64,000 bases of DNA from Bacillus sp. Marseille-P3661 (GCF_900240995.1 NZ_LT965953.1:1342044-1406043); one strand, 5' to 3'; positions 37,212 to 47,323 are shown, counted from the stretch's first letter. The notes: generated from the sequence alone by a model not told the origin. Numbers and translations: made by a program.

Positions 37212-38804
37212 ATGGAAAATGGCATCATTAGTAATCTACTTAATAAGAATATGAGTTTCGTAGATGAAGCAAAAGAGCAGATAAAAAAAGCATATAAACT
37301 TGATGATCGCCCGTGGGTAGTAGGTTATAGTGGCGGAAAAGATTCTACAGTAGTAGTTCAACTTGTCTTTGAAGCCCTAAGTGAGATGCCTAATGAAGAA
37401 TTACATAAAAAGGTTTATGTAATTTCTTCTGATACATTAGTAGAAACGCCCTTAATCATAAATTCTATTAATAAAACTTTAAGAAGAATTCAGGACGAAG
37501 CTTTAAACAGAGACTTACCCTTTGAAACTCACAAAGTTAAACCTGTTTATGAGAATTCTTTTTGGGTAAATATCATTGGCAAAGGCTATCCCACCCCAAA
37601 CCAAAAATTCAGATGGTGCACAGATCGATTAAAAATAGATCCGGCGAATCAATTTATTATGGATAAGGTGTCGTCGTTCGGAGAAGTTATTATGGTTCTA
37701 GGAGTTCGTGAAGATGAAAGTCAAACACGCGGAAATGTTATTCGTTCTCATTCTGTAGATGGAAAGACTTTTATGCGCCATTCAACTTTAACAAATGCCT
37801 ATGTCTATGCTCCTATCAGAAGTTTTACCTTAGATGATGTTTGGTACTACCTTTTAAATCACCCGTCACCATGGGGTGATGACAATCATGAACTCAATCG
37901 ACTTTATCAAGATTCCAATAGCGGAGAATGTCCTCTCGTTGTTGATAAAACAATAAAAGAAAGTGCCGGTTCATGTGGGAATAGTCGTTTTGGTTGTTGG
38001 GTTTGTACAGTTGTTAATGAAGATAAAGCTTTAAGTGGTTTTATTCATAGTGGACATGATTGGCTAAAACCATTGTTAAATTATCGAAATTGGTTAACGT
38101 CAATTAGAGATGATCGTAGCAGACGAATGAAGTACAGAATGAACGGCCAAGTTTATTATAAAGATATACAAATTGAGGAAATAGACGGGAAACCTCATGT
38201 GCTAATTCCAAAAAAAGCTGGCAGGCCAAAACAGTCAGTGCCTTTAGCTGATTATACAGTTGTAAAAAGAGAAAATTTTAAAGACCATGTTACTAAACAC
38301 AATATCGATTTAAGTGCGCCAGAAGATCAGATGTTATTAGTGACATATGAAGAGGAAACATTAGATGGGCAAATTATTACAAAACACGCACAACTTGGTT
38401 TAGGACCTTTTACAATGGAAACACGTAAAGAAATGCTAATTGAGCTCCTAAAGGTTCAAAAAGACCTAAAACATCCAGATGACCCCCATCATGAATTAAT
38501 TAGTATAGAAGAATTAAAAGAAATCCGTAAAATTTGGTTTAAAAATGGTGATTGGGAGGATCAAATCCCTACTATTTTTGAAGAAATTATGGGCTATTCA
38601 ATTGATTGGGAAATAGACGACCGCCCACTTTTCGATAAAGACCAAATTTCTGACCTTGAATTATTAGCAGACGAATTTAAGGTCGATTTTAATGTTCTAA
38701 AGAAGTTAGTTTCAATCGAAAAAAGCTACTCAGGGTATAAAGTTAGAAGAGGTTTATTGGACGAAATTAGCAAAGCGCTAAAACAAGATTATCTACATTT
38801 ATAA
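37212..38804 (+). CDS. dndC: DndC, PAPS-reductase-like ATP pyrophosphatase with Fe-S cluster
   Basis: 530 aa. PP-loop SGGKDS at residues 40-45. Cysteines C136 (RWCTDRL), C255, C262 and C265 (SCGNSRFGCWVC) are the likely 4Fe-4S ligands. DndC activates the DNA backbone with ATP and passes sulfur from DndA to form the phosphorothioate. AAGGAG precedes the ATG, which is separated from the dndB stop by one base. It is the only DndC in the window, so any function of the second DndDE pair would have to use this one. Full length and intact. Confidence 0.95.
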   Translation: MENGIISNLLNKNMSFVDEAKEQIKKAYKLDDRPWVVGYSGGKDSTVVVQLVFEALSEMPNEELHKKVYVISSDTLVETPLIINSINKTLRRIQDEALNRDLPFETHKVKPVYENSFWVNIIGKGYPTPNQKFRWCTDRLKIDPANQFIMDKVSSFGEVIMVLGVREDESQTRGNVIRSHSVDGKTFMRHSTLTNAYVYAPIRSFTLDDVWYYLLNHPSPWGDDNHELNRLYQDSNSGECPLVVDKTIKESAGSCGNSRFGCWVCTVVNEDKALSGFIHSGHDWLKPLLNYRNWLTSIRDDRSRRMKYRMNGQVYYKDIQIEEIDGKPHVLIPKKAGRPKQSVPLADYTVVKRENFKDHVTKHNIDLSAPEDQMLLVTYEEETLDGQIITKHAQLGLGPFTMETRKEMLIELLKVQKDLKHPDDPHHELISIEELKEIRKIWFKNGDWEDQIPTIFEEIMGYSIDWEIDDRPLFDKDQISDLELLADEFKVDFNVLKKLVSIEKSYSGYKVRRGLLDEISKALKQDYLHL

Positions 38805-38827
38805 AAGTAGAAAATGAGGGTTATACA

Positions 38828-40813
38828 ATGATTATTAATGAAATTCAATTAACTAACATCGGAGCTTATAAAGGGGTTAACTCCTTCGACTTTCGCACTG
38901 AGAACAATAGTAATGTAATTTTAATTGGCGGCGAAAATGGTGCAGGAAAAACAACATTATTAAATGCTATTAAGTTAGGATTATTTGGTTCATACGGTTA
39001 TGGATATAAAACCGAAAATGCAGACTACTTCAAACGAGTAAAAAGCATCTTAAACCATAATGCTAAAAAAAATTGCGAAAACAATTTTAGAATAAAATTA
39101 GAATTTTCTCTAGTCGATAACTTCGAGAAAATTGATTATATATTACATCGGCATTGGCATACAAATGATCAAAACATAAAAGAAAATTTTGAACTAATTG
39201 CTAATGGTAAACACCTTACTGAGTATGATAAAGAACTATTTCAATCAAAATTAAAAGAAATCATGCCTCCTCAATTATTAGATTTATGTTTATTTGATGG
39301 TGAGGAAATAGCTAGAATTGTCAATGAGGACCTACTTTCCGACTACCTAAAAAATCTTTCAAAGGTTGTCTTTAATCTAGACCTATTTGAAACGCTTGAA
39401 ATGGATCTAGAAAATTATTCAACTCAAGACATTGACTCAAAAAAATTAAACTCACTTGAACAAGAATTATATGATTTAAACACCAATGAAAAAAATACAA
39501 GACGAAAGATTTATCACACCGAGTTACAAATAAAAGAACTAAATCAACAGAAGGAAGATTTATCTGGTGAATATCATCAGCTAAGAAATGACTTTGAAAG
39601 ATATGGTGGTCTAGTAAAGTCTGAACGTGATGAAATCATAACCGAAATGAATCATATTGAAGTTTACCGAAAGCAAAACTTGGAGAAAATAAAGGAATTT
39701 GTCTCAAATCTATTACCATTTTACTTAACAAAAGAATTGCTTGGACAAACCAGAGAACAGATCCAAAATGAAGAGTCTATGCAGCTTTATAAGCAACTGG
39801 ATACAAAGCTTACGACCGAAAAGATACAGGAGATCTTATATTCTCTTAATAGTGAGATCGGAACAGATGAAAGTAATATAATGAAAGAAAAATTATTAGA
39901 TTTATTAAAACCTGAAGAGGAGATCGCTCAAATACATGGTGCTTCTTTTTCCGAAAGTAGCTTAATTGAAAATATGTACTTAAAGGTTGAAAGTGGTTTG
40001 GATCAAGAGGTAATAAATGTTATTACAGAGAACAAGAATAAGCTAAATGAACTTCAAGAACTTAGAGAACGACTAAAAGTAAACGATACAACTAATGAAT
40101 TTAGCAGTATGATTGAGCGAATGGAACATATCCAACTCACTCTACACCGTTTAGATGCTGAGCTAAGCCAACAAGAGATACTTTTAGAACAATTGAAAAC
40201 CGAGTTCGAAAATACTATGAACTCTATTAATAAAATACAGAGTACACTAAGAGATAACGACAAAACGAAAAGTTCATTCTTGGAGTCTCAAAAAATAATT
40301 GCGCTTAGTAGGCGCTTTAGAGAAATCCAACTTAAGAAAAAATTAAAACAAGTTCAAATAGAAGCATCCATTATGCTAAAGAAAATTTTCAGAAAACACA
40401 ACTATGTTTCTACTATTATTATTAATCCAGCTAACTATGATGTGATTCTATTGGACTCCCAAAAAGATCCTATAGAAAAATCTACCCTATCTGCAGGTGA
40501 AAAAGAAATTTTATTAATCTCGATAATTTGGGCGATCTTCAAATGTTCTGGCAGAAAAGTTCCCTTCATCTTCGATACATTATTAGGCCGATTAGACCGA
40601 ACCCATAAAGCTGCAGTATTAAGAGAGTTCATACCAAACTGCGGAAGACAAGCTATTATTTTATCGACAGATACTGAAATTGATGAAGACCATTACAGAA
40701 TATTAAAAGATCATGTTGCAAAAGAGTATATGCTAGAGTTTAATGTTGAAAGAAAGGAAACTCGAATCTTAAACGAGTATTTCCCTTTTAAAAATATGGA
40801 GTTGAGTTTATGA
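38828..40813 (+). CDS. dndD: DndD, SMC-like ATPase of the sulfur-modification complex
   Basis: 661 aa. Walker A LIGGENGAGKTTLLNAIKLGLFG (about 32-54; key residues GAGKTT), the DndD motif CLFDGEEIARI, a coiled-coil centre (about 200-520), the ABC signature STLSAGEKEIL, and Walker B PFIFDTLLGRLDRTHK. DndD is thought to supply ATP-driven nicking or conformational energy for sulfur insertion with DndC and DndE. It follows dndC by 23 bp, and its TGA overlaps the dndE ATG (ATGA). It is one of three DndD-type ATPases in the window and the one in the canonical operon. Confidence 0.94.
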   Translation: MIINEIQLTNIGAYKGVNSFDFRTENNSNVILIGGENGAGKTTLLNAIKLGLFGSYGYGYKTENADYFKRVKSILNHNAKKNCENNFRIKLEFSLVDNFEKIDYILHRHWHTNDQNIKENFELIANGKHLTEYDKELFQSKLKEIMPPQLLDLCLFDGEEIARIVNEDLLSDYLKNLSKVVFNLDLFETLEMDLENYSTQDIDSKKLNSLEQELYDLNTNEKNTRRKIYHTELQIKELNQQKEDLSGEYHQLRNDFERYGGLVKSERDEIITEMNHIEVYRKQNLEKIKEFVSNLLPFYLTKELLGQTREQIQNEESMQLYKQLDTKLTTEKIQEILYSLNSEIGTDESNIMKEKLLDLLKPEEEIAQIHGASFSESSLIENMYLKVESGLDQEVINVITENKNKLNELQELRERLKVNDTTNEFSSMIERMEHIQLTLHRLDAELSQQEILLEQLKTEFENTMNSINKIQSTLRDNDKTKSSFLESQKIIALSRRFREIQLKKKLKQVQIEASIMLKKIFRKHNYVSTIIINPANYDVILLDSQKDPIEKSTLSAGEKEILLISIIWAIFKCSGRKVPFIFDTLLGRLDRTHKAAVLREFIPNCGRQAIILSTDTEIDEDHYRILKDHVAKEYMLEFNVERKETRILNEYFPFKNMELSL

Positions 40814-41181
40814 ATTTCCGATTAAAAACATCTAAGGAAACTGGGGAAAAGTTAGTCTCCCTTCAATCTGCCACAGGACTTACTTGGAATATAATTTCTA
40901 GAATTTCTCTAGCCCTATCATTAAGGGAACCTTCCATACCAAATTTAGTAGAGAATAAAGGCGGTGTGGATATTCATCGAAATGCGATGACTGGGGAAAA
41001 TGATTACATTTATAAAGCATTAATTAGACAACATTCAAAAAGAAATATTACGGACGAAGAATACTTTCCAGATCTTTTTAATGCACACTTAGAACGAGGT
41101 ATTGTTTTACTTGAAAATGAATATAAACATGCCGGTAATTACGAAAAATTACTTCAAAATCTATTAAAAATGATAAATTAG
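40810..41181 (+). CDS. dndE: DndE, DNA sulfur-modification protein
   Basis: 123 aa, starting in an ATGA overlap with dndD. The sequence (NFRLKTSKETGEKLVSLQSATGL, later FPDLFNAHLERGIVLLENEY) fits DndE, a small protein that binds nicked double-stranded DNA and works with DndC and DndD. It is placed in the standard B-C-D-E order, followed 10 bp later by the cysteine desulfurase. Size is as expected for the family. Confidence 0.9.
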   Translation: MNFRLKTSKETGEKLVSLQSATGLTWNIISRISLALSLREPSIPNLVENKGGVDIHRNAMTGENDYIYKALIRQHSKRNITDEEYFPDLFNAHLERGIVLLENEYKHAGNYEKLLQNLLKMIN

Positions 41182-41191
41182 GGTGATATTT

Positions 41192-42310
41192 ATGCTTTAT
41201 TTGGATAATAGTGCAACAACGTCGATCCATCCGGAGGTAAAAGATGCTATGCTCCCCTTTTTATTAGCAGAATACGGAAATCCATCCAGCAAATATTACT
41301 CTATTGCTGAAAATGCAAAAAATGCTGTCAAAGAGGCAAGACATTCTCTTGCCTCTTTGCTTGGCTCAGATGATTCCGAGATCATATTTACTAGTGGATC
41401 CACTGAAAGTAATAATATGATTATTAAAGGAGTAGCAGACTTTTATTCTTCTAAGGGAAATCACATCATTACCTCAAAAGTAGAACATCCTTCTGTTCTA
41501 GAAACTTGTGGTTATTTAGAGGGTAAAGGATTTGATGTTACTTATCTAAATGTAGATCAGTACGGTAGGATTAATTTAGAAGAACTTCAAAATGAAATTA
41601 AAGACACAACTATTCTTGTTACACTAATTTGGGGTAATAATGAACTAGGATCGCTTAATGACATCGAAAAAATAGCACAAATCTGTCATGACAAAGGTGT
41701 CTTTTTGCATACAGATGCTACTCAAGTCATTGGAAAGGTACAAGTTGACTTATCGATTTATCCTGGAATTACTTTCTTATCTTGTTCTGGTCATAAATTT
41801 CATGGACCTAAAGGTATTGGCGCAGCTTTTATTCGAAGGGATCAATATAATTTATTAACAAGGATCACTCCCCTACTCCATGGTGGTGGACAGGAACATG
41901 GAATAAGAAGTGGTACACTTGCAGTTCATAACATTGTTGGCTTGGGAAAAGCAGCTCAAATAGCTAGCGTAAACCTTCTTGAAAATATTAAGAAACTAAC
42001 TGAGCTAGAGCACTACCTTACCAAACTATTGCAGGAAAAATTCGGCAATCAAATTACACTAAACAATGATGAAAGCGACAAGATACCAGGGGTTTTAAGC
42101 GTTCAATTTAAAGGAGTTAATAACGAGCTACTAGTTAAGAATTTAGCCCCAGTAATTGCAGCATCTACTGGTTCAGCTTGTAGTTCTAGTAAACCTTCAC
42201 ATGTACTTGAAGCAATTGGTATGTCAATTGACCAAGTTCGTTCAACTGTACGATTTTCTATGTCTAGTTTTATTGAAAAAGAAGATCTCAATATATTCAA
42301 GCAATTGTAG
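41192..42310 (+). CDS. dndA: DndA, cysteine desulfurase (NifS/IscS-like)
   Basis: 372 aa PLP enzyme that takes sulfur from L-cysteine and feeds it to DndC. The PLP lysine is K202 in SGHKFHGPKG and the persulfide cysteine is C330 in TGSACSSSKPSHVLEAIG. Other NifS hallmarks are YLDNSATT at the N-terminus and HGGGQEHGIRSGT. ATG at 41192 follows AGGGTGATATTT. It is last in the operon, just before a strong terminator. Many dnd loci borrow a housekeeping IscS, whereas this one carries its own. A general IscS function cannot be ruled out but the operon position favours DndA. Confidence 0.92.
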   Translation: MLYLDNSATTSIHPEVKDAMLPFLLAEYGNPSSKYYSIAENAKNAVKEARHSLASLLGSDDSEIIFTSGSTESNNMIIKGVADFYSSKGNHIITSKVEHPSVLETCGYLEGKGFDVTYLNVDQYGRINLEELQNEIKDTTILVTLIWGNNELGSLNDIEKIAQICHDKGVFLHTDATQVIGKVQVDLSIYPGITFLSCSGHKFHGPKGIGAAFIRRDQYNLLTRITPLLHGGGQEHGIRSGTLAVHNIVGLGKAAQIASVNLLENIKKLTELEHYLTKLLQEKFGNQITLNNDESDKIPGVLSVQFKGVNNELLVKNLAPVIAASTGSACSSSKPSHVLEAIGMSIDQVRSTVRFSMSSFIEKEDLNIFKQL

Positions 42311-42440
42311 AAGGATATTTATTCCTTCTACATATCTCTACTCAAGTCCTCCTGTTAAAACAGTTAATTAGTACATCCGAACAAGAAGGTCTTACCCGGT
42401 CATTAATTTAAGAAAAAGCATTAATGCATTACCTAAATTA

Positions 42441-42472
42441 AGAGAAAGGCGGAAATGTGTCCGCCTTTCTCT
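42441..42472. terminator. Bidirectional terminator between dndA and the opposing operon
   Basis: Perfect 13-bp stem AGAGAAAGGCGGA / TCCGCCTTTCTCT with a 6-nt loop. It reaches into the stop codon of the convergent gene at 42471. A-rich flanks on both sides suit termination in either direction. Confidence 0.8.
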
Positions 42473-42929
42473 AAAAGGTTAATAAGTCCGCTATATCTCT
42501 TAAGTTTCTTTCTTTGGCTGTTGTCTCAGCCTCCATAGACATAATAAACTCAATATAAATATTAAGAGCTTTTTTCGGATCGTCCATTACTTTTTTATAT
42601 AAAATCTCAACCCCAGCAGCTGCGTATTCTTCGAAGATTGTTATCTTCTTATCAAATGTCTCATCATCGGTATTCACAAGTTTAGGATCTCCACTATCAG
42701 AAACTGCGATTGCATTTATAACAGTTTCATCAGTTTCCAGATTAAACCTGTTCCAATCAATACCTTCTAAGGAAGTAGTAAATTCACGTTTCTTTTTTTC
42801 CATAAACCCGAGCACTCCAGCTGCCATAAATACATCTTTATATGTTGAGAATAGACCGAACTCTTCCAAATCGGTTAATTTGTTGTAATATTCCTCTTGT
42901 TCTTTTGGTCTTCGTATCCTTCTATACAC
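42471..42929 (-). CDS. Dnd-system-associated protein 4-like
   Basis: 152 aa, acidic. I recognise it as resembling the small protein annotated as DNA phosphorothioation-associated protein 4 (DKKITIFEEYAAAGVEIL, EFIMSMEAETT). It begins one base after the DndD-like SMC gene stop and closes a four-gene operon of helicase, small protein, SMC ATPase and this gene. Role unknown; it may act as the DndE-like partner of the SMC protein. The family call rests on memory and context. Confidence 0.65.
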   Translation of the reverse strand: MYRRIRRPKEQEEYYNKLTDLEEFGLFSTYKDVFMAAGVLGFMEKKKREFTTSLEGIDWNRFNLETDETVINAIAVSDSGDPKLVNTDDETFDKKITIFEEYAAAGVEILYKKVMDDPKKALNIYIEFIMSMEAETTAKERNLRDIADLLTF

Positions 42930-42930
42930 T

Positions 42931-44922
42931 CTACATCACCTCAATAGTTTCAGTGTATTCATATGGTTGTTCTTTATTAAGACGTGGATCATTATATTTT
43001 AGCATATATTCTTTACCAATTAGGTCTTTCATTTGTCCCTCAACTTCACCACGCCATTGAGAGGTGGAAACAATAACTATCACTTGGTCTGATAATTTGT
43101 GGATTCCTTTTGCAATTCTTTCACGATGATCAGAATCTAAGGCCCCGAATGGAGAATCCATTACCAATGGATATATTCCTCCTTCTTCAAAAGCACTTTT
43201 AACTTCTTTTTTAAATTGTTCCCTAGCAAGATCTACTATAGCCCCTATAAAAGAAAGACTTGTAATTTGTCTTTCACCCTGAGACATACCAACTTTACTA
43301 TTGTTATGGTTATAAACATTTAATTCATACTGTTCGGATAATCTAATTTCATATCCTTTTCTTAAAAATTGTCTGTAAACCTCCGTAATTCTTTCTTGGA
43401 GCTCTTGTCTTACAAGTTTCTCGCGAATATTATAAATATCCTCCATGGTTTGCACTAGTGTTTGACATGCTTCAATTCTTTTTTGTGTCAATTGAGCTTT
43501 ATCAGCAATAGAATTTAACTTTTTCTGTTCTTTCTCTTTATCTTTAAGCTCTTGATCAATCTTTTTCAATTCATTGTCAATTGCTCCTATTTCTCGATCA
43601 GTAGTACTTTGAGTTTGTTCAAGCTTTTCCATTTTCGATACTAAGTCTGCAATTTCTTCGGAATCTTTATCGTTTAATTTAGATTTGATTTCATTGATTT
43701 CTTCAACTAATTTCCGTTCACTTGTTTGTAGTTTAATTTCTGTTTGTTTTAATTCTTTCAATTGCTCGTAAAATTTCTTGCGGGCATCTTTTACAATTTT
43801 TATTCCAGTTCTGAAATTAATAATAGCACTATCAAGACTCTGTGGTGGAAGAAATTCTTTTAATTTAAGTAGATGTACATAATGTGAAGAATCTTCCCTA
43901 ATTTCAGTGCCACAAATACAAATACCTCTATCAATTAAATCATCAATAAAAGACGAAGATCTAATCCCTGAGATCCCAAATCCATCACGTTCTTTGTCTG
44001 ATACAATAGTTTCAGTTGTATTGATTGGCGAATAACTAAAAGCTAAATATCCATTCTTACTAACAAATTCCATTATTTCTTTTTGTAATTTTTTCAATTC
44101 CGTCCTTACTTGCTCCAGGCCATCTTCTTTTTGTTCTTTTTCTTCCTGCAATTTTTGTGAACCCTCAATAAATTTTAATTTATTTTCTATTTCTTTAATT
44201 TGTTTCTTTGTTACATCCAGGTTTTTAACTAGAAGTTCTTTTCTGTTATTAAACTCCTGTTTTTTTGTCTCTAATTCTTCAATTTCTTCAATTAAATGAA
44301 TCGTTTCTGGGTCACCATACTTTTTTAATTCGCCTCTGAATTTGGTACCAGCATCTCCAGTATGTTTTATAGACCGTTCTAATATCTCCAATCCCATTAT
44401 GTTTTTTATAGCACTTTTAATTTCACCTGAGCTATGATCTTTTGATAAGTTATCAATCCGCTCCCCATCAAAGAAGAAATAAGTTCTTAGATTTTCAGGC
44501 AAGATTCTATTGATCTCATCTGTAGGGTTAGAAATTAGTTCTGAATTTCCATTCCTTTTAAATTCTAACTGTAATTCAGGTTGACCATAATAAATTTTCC
44601 CTTCTTCATCTTTTTTTGCCAAAACAAATCGTTTTAAAGTATATAGCTTATCCTGTTCTGTGAATCTAATAGTGACCGCACATTCTACTTCACTATTAGG
44701 TTTAGTTTCATTTATTGCCTGTTCGTTAATAATTTGTTTTGCGTTTGGTAAATCTATTTTTTCATAAAAGCACCAACTAAAAGCGTTAAGAAGTGCAGTT
44801 TTTCCCGAACCGTTTTCTCCATGGATCACTGTTACGTTTTGCTTTGCTGATTTAGAAAACTTTATGTTTTGGACATTATAATACTGTCGAAAATTTTTCA
44901 AAATAATTTCTTCAAGTAACAT
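42931..44922 (-). CDS. DndD-like SMC/Rad50-type ATPase of the helicase module
   Basis: 663 aa. Walker A VIHGENGSGKTALLNAFSW (about 32-50), TYFFFDGERIDNLS, long coiled coil (about 200-530) with a central CIC motif (RGICICGTE, near residue 330) where Rad50 has its CxxC zinc hook, then signature KVGMSQGERQITSL and Walker B PLVMDSPFGALDSDHR. It is the third DndD-type ATPase in the window. It lies between a small protein and the associated-4 protein, downstream of the PLD/DEAH helicase. Such modules are linked to phosphorothioation-dependent restriction; the haloarchaeal Pbe four-gene module comes to mind, from memory. Confidence 0.85.
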   Translation of the reverse strand: MLLEEIILKNFRQYYNVQNIKFSKSAKQNVTVIHGENGSGKTALLNAFSWCFYEKIDLPNAKQIINEQAINETKPNSEVECAVTIRFTEQDKLYTLKRFVLAKKDEEGKIYYGQPELQLEFKRNGNSELISNPTDEINRILPENLRTYFFFDGERIDNLSKDHSSGEIKSAIKNIMGLEILERSIKHTGDAGTKFRGELKKYGDPETIHLIEEIEELETKKQEFNNRKELLVKNLDVTKKQIKEIENKLKFIEGSQKLQEEKEQKEDGLEQVRTELKKLQKEIMEFVSKNGYLAFSYSPINTTETIVSDKERDGFGISGIRSSSFIDDLIDRGICICGTEIREDSSHYVHLLKLKEFLPPQSLDSAIINFRTGIKIVKDARKKFYEQLKELKQTEIKLQTSERKLVEEINEIKSKLNDKDSEEIADLVSKMEKLEQTQSTTDREIGAIDNELKKIDQELKDKEKEQKKLNSIADKAQLTQKRIEACQTLVQTMEDIYNIREKLVRQELQERITEVYRQFLRKGYEIRLSEQYELNVYNHNNSKVGMSQGERQITSLSFIGAIVDLAREQFKKEVKSAFEEGGIYPLVMDSPFGALDSDHRERIAKGIHKLSDQVIVIVSTSQWRGEVEGQMKDLIGKEYMLKYNDPRLNKEQPYEYTETIEVM

Positions 44923-44923
44923 A

Positions 44924-45097
44924 CTATTTCACCCGTTCTTTCACTATATCCATAATAGTACTTGTAATATTGGTTCCCTGTAAGTTCTTCCGATGTAATA
45001 TTTCTTTCTCTGCTTCTAAAATATCTTTTAAAATAAATACATAGTCCTCTGGAAGTTTACTCAATATATCCTGTACTTGTTCTTTCTCCATCCCCAT
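44924..45097 (-). CDS. DNA-modification-associated small protein (57 aa)
   Basis: 57 aa from the ATG at 45097, preceded by AAGGAGTGGTCGACA just after the helicase stop; one base separates its stop from the SMC gene. It shares E-K-x(6)-N-L-Q-G-x-N-I with the 61-aa protein at 22706-22891, which also precedes a DndD-like gene. Probably a small adaptor for the ATPase. The frame is open a further 7 codons upstream, overlapping the helicase gene, but the ribosome site favours the shorter form. Confidence 0.68.
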   Translation of the reverse strand: MGMEKEQVQDILSKLPEDYVFILKDILEAEKEILHRKNLQGTNITSTIMDIVKERVK

Positions 45098-45110
45098 TGT
45101 CGACCACTCC

Positions 45111-47195
45111 TTAAACATTCAATAAATGATATGCTTGTTTTAATTCATTTAACTTTTCATGGGCTAAAGGTCCATTAATTGCCAGATCTGCAAATTCAGA
45201 AAAACGTGATAACTCTCTTTTAATCAAGTTTCTTTCAATATTAAATACTGTTGGTTCTACTAAATCTAAATCTTCTAATTGTCTAGGAACTACAATAAAA
45301 TCATGAATATAAGAAAATTGTTTAGTCTTATGCTTTCTTAAAACTCGGCCTCGGCGTTGAATAAATTCCCGCGGATTGGTACTACTAGATAAAATATAAG
45401 CCGTTTGTGTTGCTGGTACATCCACACCCTCATCAAGACACTTAATAGCTACCAAAGCTTGGAGGTCTCCATCTTCAAATCGTTTAAGAAGCACTTTCCT
45501 CTCTTCTTTATCTTCCCTAGATGTAAAAGTATGAACATTCATATTGAATTCGTTTCCAAGTATATTCACTACAGAGTCAATCTGTTTCTCTCCATCGACC
45601 TGACTATCACCACAATATATGATATTATATTTTGAATCTTTTCGATCTTTCATTAATTCCTTAAGAATGACTAATTTATTACGAGCTCGGCTAAGAATTC
45701 TTGACCGTTCAATTAAAAGGGATTGTAAAGATTCATTTTCATCAGGTGACATGTCCTGGAAATACATCCTAGCAATTTTTTTAGTGATTTCATAATAATA
45801 TTCACTTTCATCTTCATCTAGATATACAATATGAGGGAAATAATAATACTCTGTCAGAAATGTTCCTATAGCTTTATCCAGCCCATATTGGAAAACAATA
45901 GAGTCTCCAAAATACTCTATAAGTTCATTTGTTCCTTCTTCATCATGCCAGCGATTTGGTGTAGCCGATAACGCTAACCGATAAGGGAAAGTATGTATTA
46001 GTCTTTTTCGATTTTTTCTTGCACCCAAATGGTGTGCTTCATCTGCTATAAACAAAACATCTGAGTTTAATTTTCTTAAAATACTTTGCATACTCTCAGT
46101 TGTAAAAGTTGCAATTGTTGTAACCAAACAAAAGTGATTAGTTATTCCAGATTGAAATGCTGTAACTTCATTATACAACGCATCTTCCCAGAGTCGCTTA
46201 GACTGATATGCAATAATAGGAGACATATTAAATTGTTTTATATCTTTCACCCATTGGTCTACTAAATGAGTGTAAGGGCATACAATAACGACGCCCAATC
46301 GTTTTGTTACCTCCCATAACTTGGCAGTCGCTGTAAGTGCCGTAATCGTTTTCCCTGTACCAGTTGCCATTTCAAGTAGTCCTTGACAATTATTCCTAAA
46401 CCAATTTCGAATAGCCTCTTGTTGATATTCTCTAATTTGTATATATAAAGGGATTTTAGGAAATATATTAATATTGAAAGTAGATGAATTATTTCCAACC
46501 TCTGGTTCTATTAAATTTACATTTTCTTCTTTATAAGAAATTATTATATTTTTTATAGATTCAGGTAAATTTATCGTTTCATAAAGGTTATGTTCACCAG
46601 TCCACAATTTTTGAAAGTGTCCATATTTATTTTCAACTCTAATTCTATCTTGAGTATTCCAAGAGAAGAAGACATCCATTATTTCATAATTAGATTGATA
46701 TTCCCCTTTTGTTTCATTAATTTGATTAACAAATGCAATCTGCTCTCCTTCAAAATCCTCCATGATACCAATTTGCTCGTAATGAATGCCTAAAAAAGAA
46801 TAATCTTTAGGTATTAGAAGTCTAATTTCCAACTGGTTATTATCTAAAAGAGTAGCCAGAGCCCCAATTCTAGCTTTCTGAAATGAGTCACTTGGGTTTG
46901 ATAATGTTTTCTTTAATACATTTTCAATAATCTCTTCACGAGAACTTTCACTTACTTGTAATATCTCTAATTCCTGGGGAGAGAATTTAACTGACGAGAT
47001 CAATTGAAAAGTACTATTATTATCGATAATCTCCACAACACCTTTAGCAGCTAAAATAAGTGTTTCAATGGAAAAGTGCCCTATTAAACGTTTATAAATA
47101 CTTGTATTTGATAAAATAGGTAAATAAAAATCCCGAACAATATTTTGTTCTAACCCTGACTCATAATGATATGATATATTTAGATCTTTATACAC
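45111..47195 (-). CDS. Phosphorothioation-linked restriction helicase: PLD-like domain plus DEAH SF2 helicase
   Basis: 694 aa. Residues about 1-230 are phospholipase-D-like, but the expected HxK is replaced by HYEQIGIMED, so nuclease activity is doubtful. An SF2 helicase follows: Walker A EMATGTGKTITALT (near 281), DEAH in FIADEAHHLGA (near 385), and arginine-finger motif QRRGRVLRKH. I chose the GTG at 47195 because TGAAGGTG lies 5-6 nt before it; the frame is open to a GTG at 47228 without a ribosome site. This build matches the helicase annotated as the DNA phosphorothioation system restriction enzyme. It is the first gene of the four-gene module. Confidence 0.83.
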   Translation of the reverse strand: MYKDLNISYHYESGLEQNIVRDFYLPILSNTSIYKRLIGHFSIETLILAAKGVVEIIDNNSTFQLISSVKFSPQELEILQVSESSREEIIENVLKKTLSNPSDSFQKARIGALATLLDNNQLEIRLLIPKDYSFLGIHYEQIGIMEDFEGEQIAFVNQINETKGEYQSNYEIMDVFFSWNTQDRIRVENKYGHFQKLWTGEHNLYETINLPESIKNIIISYKEENVNLIEPEVGNNSSTFNINIFPKIPLYIQIREYQQEAIRNWFRNNCQGLLEMATGTGKTITALTATAKLWEVTKRLGVVIVCPYTHLVDQWVKDIKQFNMSPIIAYQSKRLWEDALYNEVTAFQSGITNHFCLVTTIATFTTESMQSILRKLNSDVLFIADEAHHLGARKNRKRLIHTFPYRLALSATPNRWHDEEGTNELIEYFGDSIVFQYGLDKAIGTFLTEYYYFPHIVYLDEDESEYYYEITKKIARMYFQDMSPDENESLQSLLIERSRILSRARNKLVILKELMKDRKDSKYNIIYCGDSQVDGEKQIDSVVNILGNEFNMNVHTFTSREDKEERKVLLKRFEDGDLQALVAIKCLDEGVDVPATQTAYILSSSTNPREFIQRRGRVLRKHKTKQFSYIHDFIVVPRQLEDLDLVEPTVFNIERNLIKRELSRFSEFADLAINGPLAHEKLNELKQAYHLLNV

Positions 47196-47323
47196 AGAAT
47201 ACACCTTCAATAACAACTGTATTTTCACACCATAATTCTAACTTAAATTTAAAAAGAGATACAATAATTCCTAGTTGTTGTTGGTTTTTATATGTAGTTA
47301 CTACAAAATTGACCTTTTATAAA

